DNA from: JAKAXS01 sp041940525
GTDB taxonomy: Bacteria; Pseudomonadota; Alphaproteobacteria; Rhizobiales; Hyphomicrobiaceae
Length of the DNA: 64,000 nucleotides
Assembly: GCA_041940525.1 (NCBI GenBank)
Contig: JBGTSB010000006.1
Coordinates: 33,976-97,975, forward strand
Reading direction: 5' to 3'
Shown: positions 54,855-63,168 of the stretch, piece by piece
Position numbering within the stretch: position 1 is the stretch's first letter
Layout: each line of letters starts with the position of its first letter
Translations under genes and position numbers: made by a program
Notes under the pieces: model-generated
Told to the model about the DNA's origin: nothing
Seen by the model: the letters and a program-made list of their open reading frames with translations, nothing else
Database searches by the model: none

Positions 54855-55760
54855 GTGGCCAACTTACGCATCGTACTATTCGTGGAAGAAGAAGGCGGTG
54901 ACTGGCATGCACGCCGCCTTGCCAACGCCATGGAAGCGCAAGGCTGCTCCGTCATCACGACGACGCTGACACGATGTGCGTTTGATTCGTCTCTGCCGTC
55001 GGGGCTGGATATTCCAGGTTTCGACGGCGACTTACCGGATGGGGCGTTCGTGCGTTCCATCTCTGCTGGAGGCCTGGAGCAGATCACCTTCCGGCTCGGT
55101 ATCCTGCATGCCTTGCAGGCCTCCGGCGTGCGCGTTTGGAACCCTGCGCGCGCGATTGAGCGGTGCGTCGATAAGTCGACAGCGACGTTTATCTTCCGCA
55201 AGGCCGGCTTGCCGACACCGCAGACCCGCGTCGTGGAAGGACAGGATCGCGCGAAGGAGAAAGCGGACGATCTTACCGCGCCGCTGGTCGTCAAGCCCTT
55301 GTTCGGCAGCCAAGGCAACGGCGTGCGCAAGATCATGCCTGGCGAGCCACTCCCTGGCCCGGAAGAGTTGGGTCAGATCTATTATCTGCAGCCCTACCTG
55401 CGCGCAGCCGATGCGACCGAGTTCGAAGACTGGCGCGTTTTCGTCTCCAGCGGACGCGTGCTGGCCGCCATGGTGCGCCGTTCAGGAACTTGGATCACCA
55501 ATGTGCACCAAGGCGCGAAACCTGAGGCGCACGTGCCGGACTATGATATGCAGCGGCTAGCACTCGCTGCCACGCGGGCTATCGGCGCGGACTATGCCGG
55601 CGTCGATCTTATCAGGGGGCCCGACGGCGAACTGCTCGTTTTGGAGATCAACTCCAACCCCGCCTGGAAGGGATTACAGAACGTGTCCGGCACCGACATC
55701 GCAGAAACGCTGGCTAGTGACTTTCTCATTTCTGTCCGATCGCGGCCGCGCCATGGCTGA
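54855..55760 (+). CDS. RimK-like ATP-grasp alpha-L-glutamate ligase (H4MPT-type)
   Basis: 301 residues, GTG start. ATP-grasp landmarks: DKSTATFIFRKAGLPTPQTRVV, LVVKPLFGSQGNGVRKI, YLQPYLRA, and the metal site GELLVLEINSNPAWKGLQ. The family resembles RimK and archaeal MptN, which adds glutamate to tetrahydromethanopterin precursors. In bacterial clusters this gene is the one called orf17. It overlaps the next gene by 8 bp. Confidence 0.88.
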   Translation: MANLRIVLFVEEEGGDWHARRLANAMEAQGCSVITTTLTRCAFDSSLPSGLDIPGFDGDLPDGAFVRSISAGGLEQITFRLGILHALQASGVRVWNPARAIERCVDKSTATFIFRKAGLPTPQTRVVEGQDRAKEKADDLTAPLVVKPLFGSQGNGVRKIMPGEPLPGPEELGQIYYLQPYLRAADATEFEDWRVFVSSGRVLAAMVRRSGTWITNVHQGAKPEAHVPDYDMQRLALAATRAIGADYAGVDLIRGPDGELLVLEINSNPAWKGLQNVSGTDIAETLASDFLISVRSRPRHG

Positions 55761-56637
55761 TGTTCCCGTTGCGCTCATGGACCCAGCTCCGCTCGCCAAG
55801 GCTTTTCGCGAGGCCTGTGAAGCAGAACTTCAGGCGATCAAGGCGGGCAACGTGCACGTGCACGCGGCTGGTCACGACATGATTGCGTCACAATTCATCG
55901 ACGCCGCTGCGGCGGCCGCGCCGCATATCAGCGATCCAAATGCACGTGTGGGCGAAAAAATTCTTCGGTCCGTTCAGGCCAGCCTCGCCGTGGCCGGCTG
56001 CAATACCAACCTGGGAATTCTTCTTCTGTGCGCGCCATTAGCCACGGCCTGCCACGCTGGTGTTCCCGGTGATGACCTGCGCGCGCGGCTCTCATCCGTG
56101 TTGTGGGGTCTCGATCAGGCTGATGCCGATCATGCTTATCAGGCCATCGCCCTGGCCAATCCCGGCGGATTGGGCACAGTTAACGAAGGTGACGTAAAAA
56201 ATTCTGGCAAGACCCTGCCGCTCATGGCTGGGATGCGTCTTGCCCAGGATCGTGATCGCATCGCGCGGGCCTACGTTACGGGTTTTACTGACATTTTCGA
56301 TTTTGCGCTGCCGCATCTTCGTGACGCCCGGCGGCAGGAGAAGAGCGAAGAGAATGCGATCGCCTCGCTGCACATGACACTTTTGTCAACGTTTCCAGAC
56401 AGTCATATCGCCCGCAAGTATGGGATGGAGCGTGCCGAGGAAGTTCGCGCCGCGGCATCCGTGCTGCGCCCACGCATATTTCCCATGACATCAAGAGAGG
56501 CCCGTGACAGGCTGCTCGCGTTTGATACAAGCCTAAAAAATGACCAACTTAATCCGGGCACTACGGCCGACTTTATCGTCGCAAGTCTGTTCGCCGACAT
56601 ATTACTTCGGCGTGGGCGACAGCCGGTCGCTGTATAG
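55753..56637 (+). CDS. CitG-like (triphosphoribosyl-dephospho-CoA synthase family) protein of the H4MPT cluster
   Basis: 294 residues from MADVPVALMD, the start that gives only an 8-bp overlap; longer in-frame starts lie within the ligase gene. The pattern KAGNVHVHAAGHDM, GEKILRSVQASLA, NTNLGILLLCAPL and LANPGGLGTV matches the CitG-type fold. It is a transferase acting on a phosphoribosyl or adenylyl donor in its known members. In H4MPT clusters (called orf7) the exact step is not established to my knowledge. Confidence 0.85.
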   Translation: MADVPVALMDPAPLAKAFREACEAELQAIKAGNVHVHAAGHDMIASQFIDAAAAAAPHISDPNARVGEKILRSVQASLAVAGCNTNLGILLLCAPLATACHAGVPGDDLRARLSSVLWGLDQADADHAYQAIALANPGGLGTVNEGDVKNSGKTLPLMAGMRLAQDRDRIARAYVTGFTDIFDFALPHLRDARRQEKSEENAIASLHMTLLSTFPDSHIARKYGMERAEEVRAAASVLRPRIFPMTSREARDRLLAFDTSLKNDQLNPGTTADFIVASLFADILLRRGRQPVAV

Positions 56638-56777
56638 CCTCTTGTCGAATAGACAAGCCTGGCGTAATTGAGTTCCCGGTGCCACCCGGCATCGCTATCT
56701 GGCCAACCGGTCCGGTGACATTGTGTTGCCGTTCGCTGCCAACAAAGATAGCCGAGGACCCGACCGCAGCCGACTGA

Positions 56778-56798
56778 CCCCCGACGGTCCTTCGGGGG
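56778..56798 (+). promoter_or_regulatory. Hairpin in the fae leader
   Basis: CCCCCGA (56778-56784) pairs with TCGGGGG (56792-56798). No T tract follows, so it is not a standard terminator. It lies 47 bp before fae in a 207-bp spacer and could stabilise the fae mRNA or separate it from the genes upstream. Confidence 0.45.
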
Positions 56799-56844
56799 CG
56801 TCGCTATAACTGCAGTTCACGCAAATTTGGGAGGAATCTCCAGC

Positions 56845-57357
56845 ATGGCAAAGATTAATCGTGTAATGGTCGGCGAGTCACTCGTCGGTGACGGTAACGA
56901 AGTTGCACATATCGACCTCATCATCGGGCCGCGCGGCAGCGCTGCAGAAACCGCTTTCTGCAACAGCTTGACGAACAACAAGGACGGCTTCACGTCGCTC
57001 CTGGCTGTTATCGCTCCGAACCTGCCTTGTAAGCCGAACACCTTGATGTTCAACAAGGTCACCATCAAGGACGCCCGTCAGGCCGTTCAGATGTTTGGCC
57101 CGGCACAGTACGGCGTTGCTAAGGCTGTTCAGGACTCCGTCGCTGAAGGCGTAATCCCGGCCGACGAAGCTGACGACGTATACATCTGCGTCGGCGTCTT
57201 CATCCACTGGGAAGCAGCAGACGACGCGAAGATCCAGGACTACAACTACCGCGCAGTTAAGGAATCGATTGCTCGCGCAATCGCTGGCAAGCCAACCGCA
57301 GCTGAAGTTACCGCTCAGCGCAACTCGGCTGACCATCCGTTCGGCGCCAAGTCTTGA
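56845..57357 (+). CDS. fae: Formaldehyde-activating enzyme
   Basis: 170 residues from the ATG at 56845 with GGGAGGA upstream. The sequence is typical of Fae: VGDGNEVAHIDLIIGPRGSAAETAF, including the catalytic His22 in AHIDL, and FNKVTIKDARQAVQMFGPAQ. It joins formaldehyde to H4MPT, giving methylene-H4MPT for MtdB. Codon choice (GCT, GTT, CTG, AAG) is more uniform than in neighbours, as expected for a very abundant protein. A 207-bp leader separates it from the operon, suggesting its own promoter. Confidence 0.98.
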   Translation: MAKINRVMVGESLVGDGNEVAHIDLIIGPRGSAAETAFCNSLTNNKDGFTSLLAVIAPNLPCKPNTLMFNKVTIKDARQAVQMFGPAQYGVAKAVQDSVAEGVIPADEADDVYICVGVFIHWEAADDAKIQDYNYRAVKESIARAIAGKPTAAEVTAQRNSADHPFGAKS

Positions 57358-57508
57358 AGCGGAAACCGTCCTGAGCAGGGTGACAATGCCCCTCCGATGA
57401 AGGGGGGTCTGCTACAGCGATTGGGTAGACTGCTTGCTGGCCGTTGGAACGGCTGACACGGGCAGGTGTGGTAGGGGACTTCCACCCTGGCACGTGACAA
57501 AACCCACG

Positions 57509-58192
57509 TTAAAGGCCGGCGATCTCATCGAGATCGCTGGCCTTTATATTTTGGCGGTGCAAGGCCGAGGCGATGAGAACTCCGGTTGCGCCATGCTCGC
57601 GTGCCGCGCGGCAGTCGCCCACGTTTCGCACGCCGCCCGCGGCATAGACGCTGATATCCGGTCGAGCTTCTGCCACCTCTCCGATCCGATCCAAATCAGG
57701 GCCAGCGTTGCGCCCGACGTGCCCAAGCGTCATCACGATGACGCGCTGTGGCCAGATCTGCGAACGCTCCAGCAGTTCGGCTGGACCGAGGAAGCCGTCA
57801 TTCTTGAAGTCGAGCGACAGGATGGCCTGCGGCGGGAACATGCCAGGCAACGCCTGAAGACTTTCCGAACCGATGATGCTGATCGCGTTCGGCGGCCAGG
57901 CAGCTTCCGTTGTCAGAGCCGCCAAGCCGCAATCCACCCAAAGCGCCGTGTTCGACAACGCTCGCGTCAATCGTTCGACCAGGCGGGTGGAATGTCCACG
58001 GCCTTCGATGGCGTCAAGGTCAGCAATGTAGAGTGAAGAAAAATTCCAAAGGGTTCTGTATCCCAGCGCGACATCGACCGGATCGTTGCTCGCGGCCAGT
58101 GGCGAGTTGAGCGGCTGGTAGGCGTGGCGCTGACCGCCGGCCGCGTGCACCGCCGCGCCACCGCGCACATCGATAACCGGAATGATATCCAT
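57509..58192 (-). CDS. HisA/HisF-like TIM-barrel protein of the H4MPT cluster
   Basis: 227 residues. It looks like the first step of a HisA-type barrel: IPVIDVRGGAAVHAAGGQR, YIADLDAIEGRG and a phosphate loop VYAAGGVRNVGD. It is shorter than true HisA and sits in the H4MPT island rather than with his genes, so a role in H4MPT or methanofuran synthesis is more likely than in histidine synthesis. Orientation is opposite to fae and its 3' end is folded into the shared hairpin at 57511-57544. The reaction is unknown. Confidence 0.85.
   Translation of the reverse strand: MDIIPVIDVRGGAAVHAAGGQRHAYQPLNSPLAASNDPVDVALGYRTLWNFSSLYIADLDAIEGRGHSTRLVERLTRALSNTALWVDCGLAALTTEAAWPPNAISIIGSESLQALPGMFPPQAILSLDFKNDGFLGPAELLERSQIWPQRVIVMTLGHVGRNAGPDLDRIGEVAEARPDISVYAAGGVRNVGDCRAAREHGATGVLIASALHRQNIKASDLDEIAGL
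57511..57544. terminator. Bidirectional terminator inside the 3' end of the HisA-like gene
   Basis: AAAGGCC-GCGATCTC paired with GAGATCGC-GGCCTTT (one G/T mismatch) gives a stem of about 15 bp around an ATC loop. Downstream on the plus strand the sequence is TTTATATTTT, a T-rich tail for fae transcripts. The same bases encode the last codons and stop of the HisA-like gene, so the signal is embedded in coding sequence. Confidence 0.72.
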
Positions 58193-58263
58193 CGGCTCTC
58201 AGACCTTGCTGCTTTTTTCTATTTCATGGTCTATCACGGCTCCAACGCAAACAGGCTAGGTCA

Positions 58264-59280
58264 ATGGCACTATCAGTTGGATTAGACGTTGGGGGCGCGC
58301 ACTTGAAGGTTGCGTGCGCTCGCGATGGCCAAATCGTCGAGGTCGTGCAGATCCCCTGCCCGTTATGGCAGGGCATGGAGCATCTCGACCACGCGCTCGC
58401 CGGCGCCCGAAGACTGACCGATAAGGCTGAGCGCATATCCATCACGATGACGGGCGAGTTGTCCGATCTCTTCACCGACCGTCGGGAAGGCGTCGAAACG
58501 CTCGTTGCGCGCCTTTCGACTGAGTTTGGAGATGCCGTTCGCTTTTGGATGGGGCGTCGCGGATTTGGAAACGCGTCTGAGGCAATCCAACATCATGCCG
58601 ATGTTGCCTCGACCAACTTTCTCGCGACCGCTCAGCTTGCTGGTGCTCGGCTGAGTGATGCCCTGCTCGTTGACATGGGGTCCACGACGACCGACGTCAT
58701 CGCGGTGAAGAGTGGCCGGCCCGCTGTCACAGGCTATAGCGATGCGGATCGTCTCGCGACACGCGAACTGGTCTACACGGGGCTGACGCGCACCGCCGTC
58801 ATGGGCGTGGCGACATGGGCAACCTTCAAAGGCCAGGAACAAGGTTTGTGCCGCGAGTATCTCGCGACGATGGCCGACGTCCGCCGTATTCTCGGTGATC
58901 TGCGAGACGGCGTTGATCAACACGCGACTGCTGACGGACGCGGCAAGTCTATTGAGGAAAGTGTTGGGCGTCTGGCCCGCATGTTTGGGCGCGATGCCGC
59001 CGATGGAACGCTTTCAGACTGGCGCGATGCGGCCGCTAAGCTTGACGAGGCTCAACTTGTACCCATCCGCGAGGCATGTTCGATCGTTTCTGCACGCGCC
59101 GGACTTCCGGATGGCGCTCCTTTCGTTCTAGCGGGTATCGGCGCCGCTGTTCTTGCGGACGGCCTTGCCAAAGCACTTGGCCGCGATTGCGTCACCTTCG
59201 GCAAACTGGCCGGCGCAGGCCGGGCCTTATCTGATGCGGCTACCGGCGCGGCTCCGGCCACCGCCGTCGCTCTGCTCTAG
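58264..59280 (+). CDS. Hydantoinase/ASKHA-like H4MPT-linked C1-transfer protein (MfnF-like)
   Basis: 338 residues. N-terminus VGLDVGGAHLKVACARDG is an actin-like ATPase/hydantoinase phosphate-1 motif, and LLVDMGSTTTDVIAV is a second phosphate motif. This is the family seen with H4MPT clusters (called orf9), related to archaeal MfnF, which joins the aryl and furan parts of methanofuran. The function in bacteria is probably in methylofuran synthesis; that is inference. Its stop shares bases with the comEC stop (CTAG at 59277-59280). Confidence 0.85.
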   Translation: MALSVGLDVGGAHLKVACARDGQIVEVVQIPCPLWQGMEHLDHALAGARRLTDKAERISITMTGELSDLFTDRREGVETLVARLSTEFGDAVRFWMGRRGFGNASEAIQHHADVASTNFLATAQLAGARLSDALLVDMGSTTTDVIAVKSGRPAVTGYSDADRLATRELVYTGLTRTAVMGVATWATFKGQEQGLCREYLATMADVRRILGDLRDGVDQHATADGRGKSIEESVGRLARMFGRDAADGTLSDWRDAAAKLDEAQLVPIREACSIVSARAGLPDGAPFVLAGIGAAVLADGLAKALGRDCVTFGKLAGAGRALSDAATGAAPATAVALL

Positions 59281-61460
59281 TCTGGCGTGCGGTGGCTGCG
59301 TTTGATTTTTGGGACAGGCAGCCGGGGGGGCGGTGCCCAAGGGCGGATGCCCCGGTGCTGAGCGACGGTTTCGATGCGGGCGTGATCATCAGCCAGATAG
59401 ACGGCGTGCGTGCCCCAGTTGCGCAAGTCGAAGACGTCCACGACGGCGGCCGGTTCGCGACAGCCTTTCGGTTGCGGGATGTCCAATATCAGAATGTCGG
59501 CGAGACGGCAGTCATCGCGCAGCGCGGCCGGATGACGAGAGACAGCAACGTTTCGGCTGTTCACGATGCCCGTGCAGCCAGTGCCATCGCAGCGCAAGGC
59601 GCGGTCTTTTTTCCCAGCGCGGAGCACGTCACGTGCCTTGCGGGGATCGCCGTCCTGATCAAGCCAGCGCTGTAGTTCGTAAGTTCCGCCCTTTTTGGAA
59701 AGCGCGCGAAATCCACCGTTTGCGTCATCACGTATCGCAACCAGACCAGCGTTGTTCCCCACAAGGATGTCCGGTCTTTCCTGGAGTGGAGCGGAGACCA
59801 GGCCGGCCCCAATAAACGCCAGCCCGGCAGCGCGCAGGCGCGTGCGCCAGAGGCAGAGCCATAGGCCGCCTAACACCATTAGAAGAAAGGCGCTCATCGG
59901 GATTGCCGGAACATGGCTGACGGCGCCAGGCAACGACGCCGTCCACCTGGCGCTCCACGACATGGCGTCGATGCCAAGTCCCATGGCAGCCAAGGGCGCC
60001 CATTCCAAACCGAACGGCATCAACACAAGCGCCAGCAATGCGGCCGGCATGACGATGAAGTTGCAGACGGGCATAGCGATAAGGTTAGCGAGAACGGCGA
60101 ACTGTTGGGCATTGTGGAAATGATAAGCGGAGAACGGCGCGACGGCGATTCCGGCCACGATTGTCGACGCGACGACGCCGGAGAAAAAGATGATGGGCCG
60201 GGCGATGACACTTCCGCGCCAAGCATTTGAAACCGGCGAAAAGCGCCGCAGCAAATCATATGCAGCGACGAGCGCCACGACCGCCGCGAACGACATCTGG
60301 AAGCCGACATCCAGCAAGCTTTCCGGATAAACGATGAGGATCAACAGCGCAGCCAGGGCGACATTGCGCATCGTGATCGCCGGCCTGTCGAGCAGAATGG
60401 CCAAGAACATGATCGAGATCATGATGTAGGACCGCACTGTGGCGAAGGCTGACCCGGCGATCATCAGGTAGGCCAGTGCGGCCAAAGCGGCGGCGACAGC
60501 GGCCCACTTCTTGATGGGATAGCGCAAGGCGATCGCGGGGATGGCCGCAAGACACAGCCGGATCGCGTAGAAGACGGCGCCTGCCATTATCGCCATATGA
60601 AGCCCGGAGATCGACAACATGTGGAAGAGGCCGGAGTCGCGGTAGGCGTCGTTTGTTTCCTCCGTGATGGCGCCGCGCTCGCCCGTGATGAGTGCGTTTG
60701 CGATGGCCCCGCTCTGCCCTCCAATGACGGCCGTGATACGCTCGCCTATGCTTTGGCGCAGTTTTTGGACCGGAGCCGCCAGTCTCAAATCCCAAGGCGG
60801 CTCAGGCTGGCTGATGTCGCGTTGCGGTGCGGTCAGGCTGTAGCCAACCGCACCCAGCTGCTGAAACCAGGCCAAACGCGAGAAATCAAATCCGCCAGGC
60901 AGCGCGGGAGCCGACGGCGGCGACAATGTTGCCCGGATCGTGACCGCATCGCCCGGTGCCAGCCCCTTGGTGGCCTTCATCGCGCGGACACGGACGCGCA
61001 CCGGCAGCTTGGCTTGGCTCAGACCGGCGATGGAGCGCACCCGCAACGTCAAACGCTGGCCACGGGCAGCACTCGGCTCCACCTGTTCGACAAAGCCGTT
61101 GATGGTGGCGGCGCGCATCTGCTTTTCCAGAACGGGCGCGCGCACCCACTCAGCGCGGGCTTTGGCTAGAGCGCTACCAGCCGTAATGACAATGAGGAGG
61201 CTTGCGACCATGCGGATCAGGCCGCGGCTCGACAGGGCGAGGCCGGTGAACGCCAGCAGTGCGGCGGCGATGGCCCACAGCGGTGGCTCGAAGCGCAGGG
61301 TGAAGTAGAGGCCTATTCCGGTTCCTAAAAAGACCGGCTGAAAAAGCAGCCATCGCTGGCGCTCAGCCTGAAGCGTCTCGTGGATCGCGGCGAAAACCCC
61401 GCGCGGCTGGTCGAGCGGGCTTTCGTTCCCGGCTTGCAGCTGATTTTGTTCGTACCTCAT
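59277..61460 (-). CDS. comEC: ComEC/Rec2-type DNA uptake channel protein
   Basis: 727 residues from MRYEQNQLQ; a GTG 18 codons upstream is also possible and neither has a strong Shine-Dalgarno. N-terminal helices and an OB-like DUF4131 region come first. Then the ComEC domain with GLFHMLSISGLHMAIM (the S-G-x-H motif) and about eight helices follows, ending in a soluble domain lacking the beta-lactamase metal ligands. It is the inner-membrane channel for transforming DNA in competent bacteria. No other com genes are nearby. Divergent from gltX with 124 bp between starts. Confidence 0.92.
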   Translation of the reverse strand: MRYEQNQLQAGNESPLDQPRGVFAAIHETLQAERQRWLLFQPVFLGTGIGLYFTLRFEPPLWAIAAALLAFTGLALSSRGLIRMVASLLIVITAGSALAKARAEWVRAPVLEKQMRAATINGFVEQVEPSAARGQRLTLRVRSIAGLSQAKLPVRVRVRAMKATKGLAPGDAVTIRATLSPPSAPALPGGFDFSRLAWFQQLGAVGYSLTAPQRDISQPEPPWDLRLAAPVQKLRQSIGERITAVIGGQSGAIANALITGERGAITEETNDAYRDSGLFHMLSISGLHMAIMAGAVFYAIRLCLAAIPAIALRYPIKKWAAVAAALAALAYLMIAGSAFATVRSYIMISIMFLAILLDRPAITMRNVALAALLILIVYPESLLDVGFQMSFAAVVALVAAYDLLRRFSPVSNAWRGSVIARPIIFFSGVVASTIVAGIAVAPFSAYHFHNAQQFAVLANLIAMPVCNFIVMPAALLALVLMPFGLEWAPLAAMGLGIDAMSWSARWTASLPGAVSHVPAIPMSAFLLMVLGGLWLCLWRTRLRAAGLAFIGAGLVSAPLQERPDILVGNNAGLVAIRDDANGGFRALSKKGGTYELQRWLDQDGDPRKARDVLRAGKKDRALRCDGTGCTGIVNSRNVAVSRHPAALRDDCRLADILILDIPQPKGCREPAAVVDVFDLRNWGTHAVYLADDHARIETVAQHRGIRPWAPPPRLPVPKIKRSHRTPD

Positions 61461-61584
61461 AGAGTCGTCCACCGGCACTTCGCGCTTGCAGCGCCCCTTA
61501 CCGGCCAGAGCCACCTATGCTAAACGCGCGGCAATCGCCAACACACCAGCGATCCGCATAAAGATCAACAACAGAAAAGCTGTC

Positions 61585-63024
61585 ATGACCGAGGTTTCTT
61601 CCGCATCCGCCCCTGTCGTCCGTTTTGCGCCGTCGCCCACGGGTTTTTTGCATATCGGCGGCGCACGCACGGCGCTGTTCAATTGGCTTTATGCGCGCGG
61701 GCGCAAGGGGCAGTTTTTGCTGCGGATCGAAGATACGGATCGGGAGCGCAACAGTCCGGAAGCCGTCGCCGCCATTTTGAACGGCATGACCTGGCTTGGC
61801 CTGGATTGGGACGGCGAGCCGGTCTCACAGTTTTCCCGAGCCGACCGGCACCGCGAAGTCGCCGAAGCGCTGTTGGCCTCTGGCAACGCCTACAAGTGTT
61901 ACCTGACGCCACAAGAGCTGGCGGATATGCGCGCCAAGGCTGAGGCGGAGAAACGGCCATTGACGATCCACTCTCCCTGGCGCGACCGCGATCCATCGGA
62001 AGCCCCGGCGGATGCGCCCTTCGCGCTGCGGCTCAAGGCACCACTCGACGGTGAGACCGTCGTTGCTGACCACGTGCAAGGCTCGGTGACGTTCCCGAAC
62101 AAGGATCTGGACGACTTCATCGTACTGCGTAGCGACGGCAACCCGACATATAATCTGGCGGTCGTCGTCGATGACCATGACATGGGCGTTACGCACGTTA
62201 TTCGCGGTGTTGATCACCTCACGAACACGGCGCGCCAGCAGCTGATCTACGCGGCCATGGGCTGGGACATTCCAGAGTTTTCGCATGTGCCGCTGATCCA
62301 CGGACCAGATGGCGCCAAGCTTTCCAAGCGCCACGGTGCGCTCGCCATCGAAGCGTACCGGGACATGGGCTATTTGCCAGCGGCGTTGCGGAACTATCTG
62401 GCACGGCTCGGCTGGAGCCACGGCGATGATGAAATCATTTCGACGGGGCAGCTAATTGAATGGTTCGACGTGACGGGCGTCGGCAAAAGCCCAGCGCGCT
62501 TTGATTTCAAGAAGCTCGAAGCGCTGAACGGCCATTACATTCGCGATGCCAGTGACGAGGAGCTGACAGATCAGGTTCGTGCGATTCTCCCGCATATCGA
62601 CGGCGGGCCGGACATGGCGGCCAAACTCGACTCCGGTGGGGGCTGGGATAAGTTGCGTGGCTTGATGCCCGGGCTTAAGGAAAGAGCCAAGACGCTTCTG
62701 GAGCTGATTGATGGCGCTCGTTTCCTTGTGGCCAGCCGTCCTCTGGAGTTAGACGACAAAGCACGGAAAATTCTGGATGACGATGCCCGGGGCGTTCTGA
62801 AGGCGCTAAGTCCCCGTTTCAGCGAACTTTCTGACTGGACGGCCGAGGCTTTGGAGCAGGAAGTGCGCAAGTATGCTGAGGAGGCCGAACTCAAGCTCGG
62901 CAAGGTTGCCCAACCATTGCGGGGGGCCTTGACTGGCCGGGGCGTCTCGCCTCCGGTGTTCGACGTCATGGCTGTTCTGGGCCGCGAAGAGGTGTTGGCA
63001 CGTTTGGCGGATCAGGCAGGCTAA
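61585..63024 (+). CDS. gltX: Glutamate--tRNA ligase
   Basis: 479 residues from MTEVSSASAP; the longer frame upstream adds 33 residues of no conserved kind. Class I synthetase motifs: FAPSPTGFLHIGGARTALFNWL (HIGH box as HIGG) and KLSKRHG (KMSKS box), with VVVDDHDMGVTHVIRG. It charges tRNA-Glu in the cytoplasm. The length is normal. An inverted repeat covers its stop codon. Confidence 0.97.
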   Translation: MTEVSSASAPVVRFAPSPTGFLHIGGARTALFNWLYARGRKGQFLLRIEDTDRERNSPEAVAAILNGMTWLGLDWDGEPVSQFSRADRHREVAEALLASGNAYKCYLTPQELADMRAKAEAEKRPLTIHSPWRDRDPSEAPADAPFALRLKAPLDGETVVADHVQGSVTFPNKDLDDFIVLRSDGNPTYNLAVVVDDHDMGVTHVIRGVDHLTNTARQQLIYAAMGWDIPEFSHVPLIHGPDGAKLSKRHGALAIEAYRDMGYLPAALRNYLARLGWSHGDDEIISTGQLIEWFDVTGVGKSPARFDFKKLEALNGHYIRDASDEELTDQVRAILPHIDGGPDMAAKLDSGGGWDKLRGLMPGLKERAKTLLELIDGARFLVASRPLELDDKARKILDDDARGVLKALSPRFSELSDWTAEALEQEVRKYAEEAELKLGKVAQPLRGALTGRGVSPPVFDVMAVLGREEVLARLADQAG

Positions 63025-63046
63025 CTCCGCAAAAGGTAGCCTGCCT
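63014..63046 (+). terminator. Inverted repeat over the gltX stop codon
   Basis: AGGCAGGCTA (63014-63023) and TAGCCTGCCT (63037-63046) form a perfect 10-bp stem with a 13-base loop. There is no T tract after it, so it is at best a weak terminator, or an RNA-stabilising structure at the gltX 3' end. Confidence 0.5.
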
Positions 63047-63168
63047 ATTCCAGTGACGCATGGCTGCCTGAGAAATCAGCATAGGCCCGCTTGGAGCATT
63101 CTCGCCTATGCGATATGCTATGCCGCAGCGCACAATCCGTCCGTACTGGATCGAAGAGGATTAGCCCA

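Noticed and set aside
56638..56844. A sigma-70 promoter for fae
   Set aside because: Several weak TTG- and TA-rich hexamers exist in the spacer but none has a good pair at 16-18 bp; not listed as a feature.
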